From Oceanospirillum multiglobuliferum (GTDB lineage: Bacteria; Pseudomonadota; Gammaproteobacteria; Pseudomonadales; Halomonadaceae): 64,000 bases of DNA. The position numbers were made by a program, and so were the translations under genes. Positions 16,403 to 25,822 of this stretch are shown piece by piece (the stretch's first letter is position 1; each line of letters begins with the position of its first letter). The stretch covers positions 2,253 to 66,252 of the forward strand of contig NZ_FUXG01000011.1 of assembly GCF_900167095.1 (NCBI RefSeq), in the 5' to 3' direction. The notes under the pieces are model-generated. The model did not search any database. It was not told the DNA's origin and saw only the letters and a list, made by a program, of their open reading frames with translations.

Positions 16403-17779
16403 ATGCCTCATAGTACCTTAATGCATAAAGCAATTTTAACCGCTGTGCTTTCATGGGGGCTATCATTCACGCCTGCTTATGCTGCTAAAGAGCTGACATT
16501 TCAGGAGGCGGTGAAGACAGCTTTGCAAAACGATGCAGAGTATCGTGCATCACAAAAAATATTTGAAGCAGAGCAAGAAGAAACGTCTATAGCTAAAAGT
16601 CGCCTTTTACCTCAAATATCATTGTCTGCTAACTATAGCTACGAAGACTCGGATAATATTTATACTGATAGAGACAGTGGTTTCTATGACCCCAAACAAC
16701 CAAGGTCCAATGGTGAGTTAACAGATACTGCTTGGCAGGTTTCTTTAAACCAACCCCTGCTTGATTACTCTGCAACCTTTAGTTTAGATGCTGCTCGTGC
16801 TTCAGTTGAGGCATCAAGCTATCGTTTCAGAAAAGCAGAGCAGGATCTTGTGTACAAAACAACCGAGCTTTATTTAAGAGTGCTATATAAAGCCCAACTT
16901 GTGTATCTAAATCAAAATATTTTAGATGCTCTAAGTCTAAAGCTTGAACAATCACAACGCCGATCTGAACTAGGTGTTGGCGATAATTTAGAGCTACTTG
17001 AAGTACAGGCTAGGAAAGATCTTGCTCACACGGATTTATTACAGGCTAAAAGCGAATTAGAAGATGAGCAAACAAAACTAAGCATTATAACAGGCGTGCA
17101 ATTTACTCCTCCTCTAGCTTGGGTTAAAAATGCTCACAATATAATACCTCCTAAGCAGGTGCATACCGAGGAGAAAATATTAGAGTTAGCACGTAATAAC
17201 AACGACTATCAAGAACGGCTATCTAAAGCCAGTCAATCAAGTTTCACTCGAAAAGCCAATAATGCTGAGCACTATCCAACCTTGTATTTAGGGTTAAGAT
17301 ATAGTGATCGGAATTCTGATGATCCACTTAGAGAAAGTGAAACGATGAGTGCATCACTCAATCTCAATGTACCTATTTATAGTGGCGGTAAAACAAGTGC
17401 GTCTATCAGACAATCACTTGCTAGATTTTACGCTGAACAATATATGGCAGAGAGTATCCTGCTGGATACTCAACAAAAAATAAGTTTAGCTTACGCAAAG
17501 AAACGTAATACAAACGAAAGATTGCAAGCATTAAAGCATTCAGCATTTTCTAGTGAACGCTATCTAAATGCAGCAGAGCGTGGAGTAGAGCTTAACCTAA
17601 GAAGCCAAGTTGATGTACTAGATGCACGCACTCAGATGCTAGATGTACAACTGCGTTTAGCAGATGCTCTAAATCAATACCTGCTTGCTGACTTAACTTT
17701 GCAATACCAGGTTAGTGAATTGACACCTGAGTATACTCATTTTTATGATGAACTTTTTAAACAAACTACTGCACCATAA
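16403..17779 (+). CDS. tolC: TolC-family outer-membrane channel of the type I secretion system
   Basis: 458 residues with a clear signal peptide cleaved after Ala27 (TPAYA). Two internally repeated OEP domains follow, with the long helical stretches and ELTFQEAVKTALQND opening typical of TolC/PrtF/AprF. It should form the trimeric channel through the outer membrane for the transporter and adaptor encoded just upstream. TAGGA lies about eight bases before the ATG. As a dedicated tolC in a secretion operon it is probably specific for this exporter rather than the cell's general TolC. Confidence 0.93.
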   Translation: MPHSTLMHKAILTAVLSWGLSFTPAYAAKELTFQEAVKTALQNDAEYRASQKIFEAEQEETSIAKSRLLPQISLSANYSYEDSDNIYTDRDSGFYDPKQPRSNGELTDTAWQVSLNQPLLDYSATFSLDAARASVEASSYRFRKAEQDLVYKTTELYLRVLYKAQLVYLNQNILDALSLKLEQSQRRSELGVGDNLELLEVQARKDLAHTDLLQAKSELEDEQTKLSIITGVQFTPPLAWVKNAHNIIPPKQVHTEEKILELARNNNDYQERLSKASQSSFTRKANNAEHYPTLYLGLRYSDRNSDDPLRESETMSASLNLNVPIYSGGKTSASIRQSLARFYAEQYMAESILLDTQQKISLAYAKKRNTNERLQALKHSAFSSERYLNAAERGVELNLRSQVDVLDARTQMLDVQLRLADALNQYLLADLTLQYQVSELTPEYTHFYDELFKQTTAP

Positions 17780-17901
17780 TAGTCTATGACTTTTATGTAA
17801 AAAATATAAAATCAAAGTGTACAATAGAAACCAACAACACTCTGATTAAAAACACTATTTGACAAATTCAAATAAGTATAAACAAGCCAATTAAGTTAAC
17901 G

Positions 17902-20900
17902 ATGAGTCCCATGATAAGCGAGCCTAAAAAAGCGATTAAAGCGCCATTAGTCAGTGTCTTGACCCGAACAAAAGATCGTACCTCTTTATTAAAAAGAGCG
18001 GCCTTATCTGTGGCAGAGCAGACTTATGAAAATATTGAGCTAGTTATCGTAAATGATGGGGGAGTTAATGTCTCTGAAAAAGAAATTATCACTCATATCA
18101 CAAAACACAAGAGAGCAGAGGATATAAAATTAACTGTTATCAACTTATCTGAAAATATTGGGCGCAGTGCTGCTGCAAATAAGGCTTTAGATTTAGCAAA
18201 AGGCCAATACTTAATCTTCTTAGATGATGATGACTGGATCAACCCAGATCATATTTCAAAGCTTGTAAATAAATTAGAAAGCAATAAAAGTTATATTGCA
18301 GCCTACAGCGATACTGCTTGCGTACCGTCATACCAAGAAAAAGATAATATTATTAGGATTTACAGTACTCCTTATTCTGAAAATGCGTTGCTCGCGAGTA
18401 ACTTTATGCCGATACATTCTGTTCTATTTAGATCAGAGGCTATTAAGCTCGGCTGTCAGTTTGATAGTGAATTATCAACCTATGAAGACTGGCACTTTTG
18501 GTTACAAATTGCAAATCATGGCCTATTCTTGCATGTCCCTGGCGTAAGTGCATTCTATTCTGGAGAGCACAGTGGTATTGGCTTTTTGGATAACAAAAAA
18601 GACTACTTTCTAGAAAATGCTCTTTTTTTCAAAAAATCTATCCCATTTTTGTCTCCCCAGCAGATTGCAAGCCTACAGTATAGCTACAGAGAGTTTAATA
18701 AACTTTCAACTTATAACAATAAGTTAGAAGCGGAAATCGACCAATACAAGAGCATGAAGGACATTATAGCTCAAAAACACGCCGAGCTGATAGAACTAAA
18801 CAATACACTAAAAAAAGAACACAATAGAATAATTTCAATTATAGAAAGAATAGAATTATCTGCAATAAACAACACTGACAGCATAAACAAAGCCATCGGA
18901 ATAAATTCAGATATAGTAAACAGAAATTCCAGTATAAATACAGAAAGCATACACAAAATCATACACAATCAATCGACAGATATAAAAAAATCTCTATTAT
19001 CATTAGAAAACAGCAATACAGAAAAGACAAACGCAACAATATCAAAAATTGAAAGCCTTATATTAGAACAGGCCGAGCTGTCACACAAAAATACTACCGA
19101 AAGACTAGAAAGCCAAAAAGCTCTATTAGACAGTTTATTCCATATACTAAGAACAACAAACCAAAGAATAGAAGGAATTGACTATAAAATTTCAGCATTA
19201 GAAAAAAAGGGGTTAATTCAGATTACCAAACGCCTTATATCAAAGACAAAGACACTTATAAAGCTTGCGATAAATGGCGACCTGAAGTCTATAAAAGAAA
19301 GAACAGCACGTAATTTTCCTAAATTTTCAGGCTTAATTAGAAAGATAAAAAACCGCAATAAAAGCATATTAAAATCAACAGAGAATAACATAGTAAAAAC
19401 CTTTGAACCAGTTCAGGAAGCCACTGGTAACACTGAAATAGAACAGAAAAGACCTTGTATTAATATTGTGACACCTAGACACACATTATACATTGCAAAT
19501 CTATTGAAAAAGCACTTAGATTTCTTCGGGTTCAATGTAGAGCATATTGTTGATAGTAGCGAAACAAATTTCACCGACGACCTATATATTGTAATTGCAC
19601 CGCAGATATGTGAAAAACTACCTGGTACTTATATTGCCTATCAGTTAGAGCAAACAGTTAGCACACGCTGGTTTACAGAAAAATACTACAATATTCTTGA
19701 GCATTCTTTTGCTATATTGGATTATTCAAAAGACAACATAAAGTACATACAAGAAAACTCAAATATACATTATAAACAAATGTATTACGTCCCTATTTCA
19801 AACAATTCTGACCAATATTTGTATTCAACGGAAGAAAAAGAGTATGACGTAGTATTTTATGGAGACCCAAATAATGAAAGACGACGCCAGTTTCTAGATG
19901 CAATATCAGGTAAATATCGTACGTTGATTATTAGTGAAGTTTTTGGGGAAGAGCTTTATGACAAACTGTCTAAAGGCAAAATACTTGTTAATATTCACTA
20001 CTATGAAAATGCGTTATTAGAAACAACAAGACTATATGAAGCACTGTCTCTAGGTATGACTATTGTTTCAGAGTCAAGTTCAGACATTGGTAGACATCAG
20101 AATATAGCCAACAACATCACCATTACACCTATTGGTGATATAGACTCCATGATTGATGCTATTCAAGGATTGTTAGAAAACTATAATAAAAAGACAGTTT
20201 GCTTACCAGATGATATTGAAAACTTTCGTTTTTATTTAGGTCGAATGCTTATTGGAACAGGATTAATAGATTCAAGCTTTTCACCCTTGCTACCTAGCCC
20301 TGTATCAAAACAAGACTTAGCTTCTGGAGTTGGCTTATCACTACCTGAGTCTTGGGAAAGAAATGAAAGTTTTTGTGTAGACTTTCCAGAGAAGGTCGCT
20401 TTTCCTGGACTCAGACATCTTGATGGCTGGAAAGGCTGTGCTTTAAGCTATAAGTATTTAGCCCAGCAAGCAATTAGCCATCAACTGCAGCATATTGAAA
20501 TTTTTGAAGATGATGTATCTTTAACCCAAGAAAATCGAACCAGCTGGGAGAAGGCTAAACTTATTTTCCACAAGTTAGAGTTTACTGAACAGCACTGTGA
20601 CTTACTAAGTGGTATTCTTGCTGATGTTTCTGACAACACAAAAGTAATTGCCGTACTCTCTGTTGATAACAAAGAGTATGCCGTTATTGACAGAATGATC
20701 AGTGCTGTTTGCAACTACTATGGTGAACATCCAATTAAACTTATGTCTAATTGGGATGATAAAAATGACAATATTAATACTAATACGATGGACCGTTACT
20801 TAGAAAGCTCACAATTCAGAGTTCTAGTACCACTTCCATTTATTGCTGGCCATAAGCCAGAAAAAAGCTCTACTTTATGGAACTTTAAAAACAACACATA

Positions 20901-20991
20901 CGATGAGATGATAGCAAAAAGTGAGAAAAAACTTTTAAACAAAGTAAAGATTTATAAAGAGAGCAACTCTGTCAAAGAAATTAAGTTATGA
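17902..20991 (+). CDS. Multi-domain glycosyltransferase (GT2, coiled coil, GT-B-like, GT25-like)
   Basis: 1029 residues. Residues about 15-230 are a GT2 domain (VSVLTRTKDR, NDGG, DDDD at 108-111). About 270-440 is a low-complexity helical, probably coiled-coil region. About 500-790 resembles CgeB/GT-B glycosyltransferases (YEALSLGMTIVSESSSDIG). About 820-1020 resembles GT25 LPS-type transferases (GCALSYKYLAQQA and EDDV at 869-872). The coiled-coil part (18710-19400) is strikingly AT-rich, with many ATA and AGA codons unlike the flanking genes, which suggests separate origin. Placed right after tolC, it probably glycosylates the secreted surface protein or builds its glycan; this is inference. 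No membrane helix is visible. Confidence 0.8.
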   Translation: MSPMISEPKKAIKAPLVSVLTRTKDRTSLLKRAALSVAEQTYENIELVIVNDGGVNVSEKEIITHITKHKRAEDIKLTVINLSENIGRSAAANKALDLAKGQYLIFLDDDDWINPDHISKLVNKLESNKSYIAAYSDTACVPSYQEKDNIIRIYSTPYSENALLASNFMPIHSVLFRSEAIKLGCQFDSELSTYEDWHFWLQIANHGLFLHVPGVSAFYSGEHSGIGFLDNKKDYFLENALFFKKSIPFLSPQQIASLQYSYREFNKLSTYNNKLEAEIDQYKSMKDIIAQKHAELIELNNTLKKEHNRIISIIERIELSAINNTDSINKAIGINSDIVNRNSSINTESIHKIIHNQSTDIKKSLLSLENSNTEKTNATISKIESLILEQAELSHKNTTERLESQKALLDSLFHILRTTNQRIEGIDYKISALEKKGLIQITKRLISKTKTLIKLAINGDLKSIKERTARNFPKFSGLIRKIKNRNKSILKSTENNIVKTFEPVQEATGNTEIEQKRPCINIVTPRHTLYIANLLKKHLDFFGFNVEHIVDSSETNFTDDLYIVIAPQICEKLPGTYIAYQLEQTVSTRWFTEKYYNILEHSFAILDYSKDNIKYIQENSNIHYKQMYYVPISNNSDQYLYSTEEKEYDVVFYGDPNNERRRQFLDAISGKYRTLIISEVFGEELYDKLSKGKILVNIHYYENALLETTRLYEALSLGMTIVSESSSDIGRHQNIANNITITPIGDIDSMIDAIQGLLENYNKKTVCLPDDIENFRFYLGRMLIGTGLIDSSFSPLLPSPVSKQDLASGVGLSLPESWERNESFCVDFPEKVAFPGLRHLDGWKGCALSYKYLAQQAISHQLQHIEIFEDDVSLTQENRTSWEKAKLIFHKLEFTEQHCDLLSGILADVSDNTKVIAVLSVDNKEYAVIDRMISAVCNYYGEHPIKLMSNWDDKNDNINTNTMDRYLESSQFRVLVPLPFIAGHKPEKSSTLWNFKNNTYDEMIAKSEKKLLNKVKIYKESNSVKEIKL

Positions 20992-20997
20992 AAAATA

Positions 20998-21033
20998 GCC
21001 CTGCCCACCTAAAATAGGCAGGGCACACCCTAC
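20998..21033. repeat. Hairpin with REP-like GTAGGGTG head
   Basis: GCCCTGCC (20998-21005) pairs with GGCAGGGC (21017-21024), and on the minus strand the element starts GTAGGGTG, the same head as the REP-like palindromes at the left edge. No U-tract follows on either strand. It lies in the 102-bp gap between the large glycosyltransferase and the flippase. Confidence 0.5.
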
Positions 21034-21093
21034 TATAAACGTCATATGACCTAAACAGTAGAAAGGATACCAAACTATTAGGCGGCTATATTT

Positions 21094-22365
21094 TTGAGAA
21101 GCATAAAATCGAAAATAATATTAAATTTTTCTAGTACTGTATTACCTATGGCGGCGGGCTTAGTCACCATCCCGCACCTTATTGAGGCAATAGGTGTAGA
21201 AATGTTTGGTATATTATCTATTGCATGGATGGTTGTAGGATATTTTGGCATTCTAGATATGGGGCTTGGCAGGGCTCTAACTCAAAGGCTTGCTTACAAC
21301 CTTGGTATGGATCGCACTCAATATATTAAACCTCTAGTTAATACCGCAATTTTAATCCTATTACTATTAGGTGGGCTAGGTAGTATCATCGTTCATTATT
21401 TTTCCGAGGATCTTATTTACAGCATACTTAATATATCAGAACAATACAAGTCAGAAGTATTAAAAGGTACTTTTTGGATTATAATAACAATACCTATTGT
21501 TATTATATCCACTGCTCTCTTTGGCGTTCTTGAAGGACAACAATATTTCGGCTGGACAGCAATTGTTCGCACTCCTTTGAATTTACTTATGTTTTTTTCA
21601 CCCCTCTTTATAATTCAGTGGTCATCAAAACTAGATCATATTCTACTATCACTGTTTTTAGTTCGCCTTTTTGGGCTTCTATCACTAATCACTATAGTAT
21701 TTAACACATTAAGACCCTATCCTAAAGGGGTGTATGAAAAAACTGAGTTGCTAGCTCTTTTACACTATGGCAGCTGGATCACAATTAGTAATATTATCAG
21801 CCCTATTATGGTCTATTTTGACCGATTTTACATCGCAGCAGCGCTAAGCGCTTCTATAGTCGCATTTTATACAACTCCCTTAGACTTTTTAACCAAAATG
21901 CTATTATTACCATCTGCGTTAGTAGGTGTTATGTTCACCAGTTTTTCTAATGAATGGAGTTCAAAGAGAAAGTCAGCTATTGATAAATATAGAAAAAGCA
22001 TTTTGGCAATATTTTTATCCATGTTGCCAACATCTATTATTATCTTCTTATATGCTGATACAGGTCTGTCTATATGGCTAGGGGCAGAATTTGCTAATCA
22101 GAGCTATATGTACGCTCAAATACTTATAATTGGCATATTTTTCAATTCGATGGCAATGGTCCCTCATGCATTGATACAAGGCGCTGGACGCTCTGACATA
22201 ACGGCTAAGTTTCACTTATTAGAGCTGCCTATTTTTATTCTTTCTCTTTGGTTTTTCATTGAGCATTACGGCCTAATGGGGGCAGCAATTGCTTGGGCAA
22301 TCAGAACATTTATTGATTCTGTACTGCTATTTATATATGCAGAAAGGTTAATTCGTACTAAGTAA
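21094..22365 (+). CDS. MOP-superfamily flippase (Wzx-like)
   Basis: 423 residues, almost wholly hydrophobic with about twelve membrane helices and the N-terminal pattern of polysaccharide flippases (VTIPHLIEAIGVEMFGILSI). It should move a lipid-linked oligosaccharide across the inner membrane. The start is a TTG at 21094 with AGGCGG eight bases upstream; the first ATG (21148) would cut into the first helix. The locus therefore contains both an ABC-type and a flippase-type glycan export route, and no Wzy polymerase or O-antigen ligase is visible in the window. The gene converges on ampE. Confidence 0.85.
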   Translation: MRSIKSKIILNFSSTVLPMAAGLVTIPHLIEAIGVEMFGILSIAWMVVGYFGILDMGLGRALTQRLAYNLGMDRTQYIKPLVNTAILILLLLGGLGSIIVHYFSEDLIYSILNISEQYKSEVLKGTFWIIITIPIVIISTALFGVLEGQQYFGWTAIVRTPLNLLMFFSPLFIIQWSSKLDHILLSLFLVRLFGLLSLITIVFNTLRPYPKGVYEKTELLALLHYGSWITISNIISPIMVYFDRFYIAAALSASIVAFYTTPLDFLTKMLLLPSALVGVMFTSFSNEWSSKRKSAIDKYRKSILAIFLSMLPTSIIIFLYADTGLSIWLGAEFANQSYMYAQILIIGIFFNSMAMVPHALIQGAGRSDITAKFHLLELPIFILSLWFFIEHYGLMGAAIAWAIRTFIDSVLLFIYAERLIRTK

Positions 22366-22399
22366 TTATCCCTATCTGAATATTTTTATTATCTATAAA

Positions 22400-23332
22400 C
22401 TAAGATAACAGCACCCAAATAGAGTAGACAATAACACTCAGTATGGCGCTGCGTTGCAACAGATCAGCCAAGTTTTTGAGCCCCTCTTCTTTCTGCTCAG
22501 AAAAGCGTGATTTTAGGTAGAGCGCATCTCCGGAGTCTTGGTACTGCAATTTTTCACCTAAGACACAAAGCACCATACGATAAAGCGGCTTTTCTTCGGT
22601 TTTATTTTGCAGAGAAGACTTGAACATCAAAAGCTGTTTTAACCATTCATTAAGACCTCTAAATGACTGGCTTAGTATGACCATAACCAGACCCAATAAA
22701 CGTGCAGGAAGCCACTCTATAAGCACCACAAAAAGTTGAGCATTGCCGCTTAGCTTATTACCGTCATCCGCTACGGGTTGACTAAAAAGCTGGGTCAAAC
22801 GTGCCAACATTGCGCCTTCTGCGCCCAACAGTACAAACCAAAATATCACTGTAAAATATTGTGTGAAATTGACATATAAAAGGCGGGCATAAATACGGTT
22901 ATAAAGCTCTGTCTCTGTATTAGGGTGGTGCTCCGGTAAAATTTCATTGGCATAACGGTAAGCACCTTGTATATCGCCTTGCCGCCACGCTATTTGAAAG
23001 CGTTTGAACCAATGGCAGTGCTCTTTTCGCCCTAAGCTATAGAGCAAAATTGCCACTGATAGGAAAAATGCAGGTATACCCAAAATAAGCTGCTCAAGCC
23101 AACTAATCAGCAGGCTTAAGCCCACAACAGGTAGGATAACCGATACACCCAGCACAATAAGCCCGAGCGGCTTGGAGCCTGAGGGAAATTCAGCTTTTTC
23201 TCCTCTTTTACTTTGAAACCATTGCTGGGATTTGCTCTTAAGCCCATAAAACCAGCCGTCATAATGAGTAGACGGCATTACACCCACCAAAAAGTAGGCT
23301 ATTAAAGCCAATATCAGTACCACAAAGTCCAT
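22400..23332 (-). CDS. ampE: AmpE-like inner-membrane protein
   Basis: 310 residues, somewhat longer than E. coli AmpE (284). Helices at the N terminus, about 65-110, about 145-185 and the C terminus; the start MDFVVLILALIAYFLVG is characteristic. AmpE is a membrane protein of unknown mechanism encoded after ampD in many gammaproteobacteria and linked to beta-lactamase signalling. Here it follows ampD by 22 bp on the same strand with AAGGA before the ATG, so the two form an ampDE operon. No ampC or ampR is nearby. Confidence 0.85.
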   Translation of the reverse strand: MDFVVLILALIAYFLVGVMPSTHYDGWFYGLKSKSQQWFQSKRGEKAEFPSGSKPLGLIVLGVSVILPVVGLSLLISWLEQLILGIPAFFLSVAILLYSLGRKEHCHWFKRFQIAWRQGDIQGAYRYANEILPEHHPNTETELYNRIYARLLYVNFTQYFTVIFWFVLLGAEGAMLARLTQLFSQPVADDGNKLSGNAQLFVVLIEWLPARLLGLVMVILSQSFRGLNEWLKQLLMFKSSLQNKTEEKPLYRMVLCVLGEKLQYQDSGDALYLKSRFSEQKEEGLKNLADLLQRSAILSVIVYSIWVLLS

Positions 23333-23354
23333 AATAGATATCCTTTATCTAAAA

Positions 23355-23906
23355 TTATCGCTGCGTTAGTTGCTTGAAATAGTATGCCCAGTTAAAGCTA
23401 TCACCAGGATCAGTTTTACGCTCAGGGGCGATGTGGCAATGCCCAACTACTTGCTCATCTGTGATCATCGGATAATGGTGCTGTATCTGCTGAGTCACTG
23501 CAACCAGTTGCTGATATTGTTCTTCAGTGTAAGGCAGGTGATCAGCTCCCTCTAGCTCAATGCCTATGGAAAAATCATTACAGTTCTCTCGATTTTGGTG
23601 ACATGATCTTCCTGCATGCCACGCACGCTTATTAAGCGGAACAAATTGTATCAGCTCACCATTTCGGCGTATAAAAAGGTGTGCAGAAACCTCTAAATGG
23701 GTAATTTCTGCAAAATAAGGATGCTCGTCAGGAGAAAGTTGATTTGTAAAAAACTGTTCGACATAAGTGCCTCCAAACTGATTGGGAGGCAAGCTAATAT
23801 TATGAATCACCAATAGATTAACCTGCTGATCAGGCCTTTCATTAAAATTGGGTGATTTAACAATTCGAGCTTGCGTTAGCCAAATATCGTCTAATGTCTG
23901 CGTCAT
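23355..23906 (-). CDS. ampD: 1,6-anhydro-N-acetylmuramyl-L-alanine amidase
   Basis: 183 residues, the usual AmpD length. The enzyme cleaves the peptide from 1,6-anhydroMurNAc in the cytoplasm during cell-wall recycling. The zinc ligands are visible as VIHNIS, the histidine of WHAG, and HCHIAPERKTDPGD with its catalytic lysine and aspartate region. There is no signal peptide, as expected for the cytosolic enzyme. It diverges from nadC, the standard gammaproteobacterial arrangement, with about 135 bp between the start codons. Confidence 0.95.
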   Translation of the reverse strand: MTQTLDDIWLTQARIVKSPNFNERPDQQVNLLVIHNISLPPNQFGGTYVEQFFTNQLSPDEHPYFAEITHLEVSAHLFIRRNGELIQFVPLNKRAWHAGRSCHQNRENCNDFSIGIELEGADHLPYTEEQYQQLVAVTQQIQHHYPMITDEQVVGHCHIAPERKTDPGDSFNWAYYFKQLTQR

Positions 23907-23987
23907 ATGGAGCTTTTTTAAAATAGGGCTGATCTTTTTGCTTTAAGCATTCTAGCGGGAAGAAAATTCACTGGCTATGGCTTATAA

Positions 23988-24887
<900 letters not shown>

Positions 24888-24894
24888 TCCAAAT

Positions 24895-24924
24895 AGCAAC
24901 CTCTGTCAGTCCACAGAGGTTGCT
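24895..24924 (+). terminator. Hairpin terminator after nadC
   Basis: A perfect 12-bp stem, AGCAACCTCTGT (24895-24906) and its complement (24913-24924), with a 6-base loop. The following sequence is pyrimidine-rich but has no clean U-tract. Confidence 0.6.
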
Positions 24925-24988
24925 CCTGCCTATTTATTTCTACCTTTTATTTTCGCTACTGTCGTTGTTACGCTTTCGCCAACTAAGC

Positions 24989-25003
24989 GTAAAGTTAAGT
25001 TAA
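24989..25003 (+). promoter_or_regulatory. CpxR-type box upstream of the two-component operon
   Basis: GTAAAGTTAAGTTAA fits GTAAA-N5-GTAAA with one mismatch (GTTAA in the second half). It lies about 85 bp before the response-regulator ATG and overlaps one arm of an 8-bp inverted repeat (TTACGCTT 24968-24975, AAGCGTAA 24985-24992). Autoregulation by the encoded CpxR-like protein is likely. Confidence 0.5.
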
Positions 25004-25087
25004 TTCTGCTTATTTCCCCTGCTCAAACACAGCCTCAGATGCTAAAAAACTTTATGATAGTGTCCTGCCCGTGACTGAGGAGCCTTT

Positions 25088-25816
25088 ATGTCCAGCGAAA
25101 ACATTCTATTGGTCGATGATGATATTGAGCTATGTGCATTGCTCAAAGACTACCTTCAAGCGGAAGGCTATCAAATCGAAGTAGCACACAATGCCCATCA
25201 AGCATTAGAGCGCTTACAAGGCAACGGCAATCTGAGTTTGATGATATTGGATATCATGATGCCAGGCATCAGCGGTTTAGAGCTATTACAACAAATTAGG
25301 CCGCGCTATCCGTTACCTATCATTATGCTAACGGGACGGGGTGATGAAGTAGACCGTATTATAGGCTTAGAAATGGGTGCAGATGACTATCTGTCTAAAC
25401 CTTGTAATCCCCGTGAATTACTGGCACGTATTAGAGCTATTTTTAGGCGGGCAAATCCTCAAACATCCCTCGAAGGTACACTACAAGATCAAGTACTACG
25501 CTATAACGGTATTGAGCTAAATCCTGCAACACGGGAAGTTCGAGTACAAGGCCAACTCATTGAGTTAACCAGTGCAGAATTTAATGCCCTTGGTTATTTA
25601 ATGCAGCATTCAGGACGGGTATTGAGCAAGGAACAGCTGACGCGTTGGGTCTTACATCGAGAGTTTACGCTCTATGATCGAGCTATAGATGTACATATCA
25701 GCCGAGTACGGCAAAAATTAGGTCAAGCTTTAGAAAACCCCGCAGAGATCATTAAAACAGTCAGGGGGCAAGGTTATATTTTTGTCCAACAGCCAATGAG
25801 TGACAGTAACAGTTAA
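25088..25816 (+). CDS. cpxR: OmpR-family response regulator, CpxR-like
   Basis: 242 residues: receiver domain (about 5-118) with the acidic pair VDDD, phospho-acceptor aspartate in LDIMMPGISG, Thr of MLTG and Lys of LSKPC; then an OmpR-type winged helix (about 140-235). The sequence around RGDEVDRIIGLEMGADDYLSKP is close to the CpxR group. GAGG lies before the ATG. It is followed after 6 bp by its sensor kinase. An upstream GTAAA-type box suggests self-activation. The envelope-stress role is inferred from homology. Confidence 0.9.
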   Translation: MSSENILLVDDDIELCALLKDYLQAEGYQIEVAHNAHQALERLQGNGNLSLMILDIMMPGISGLELLQQIRPRYPLPIIMLTGRGDEVDRIIGLEMGADDYLSKPCNPRELLARIRAIFRRANPQTSLEGTLQDQVLRYNGIELNPATREVRVQGQLIELTSAEFNALGYLMQHSGRVLSKEQLTRWVLHREFTLYDRAIDVHISRVRQKLGQALENPAEIIKTVRGQGYIFVQQPMSDSNS

Positions 25817-25822
25817 CCCATT

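Noticed and set aside
13148-17779. LapBCE-type adhesin exporter
   Set aside because: The transporter lacks the N-terminal C39-like domain and no LapD/LapG-like genes are present; the PrtDEF type fits better.
17859-17882. TTGACA and TATAAA before the large glycosyltransferase gene
   Set aside because: The spacing is only 12 bases, too short for a sigma-70 promoter.
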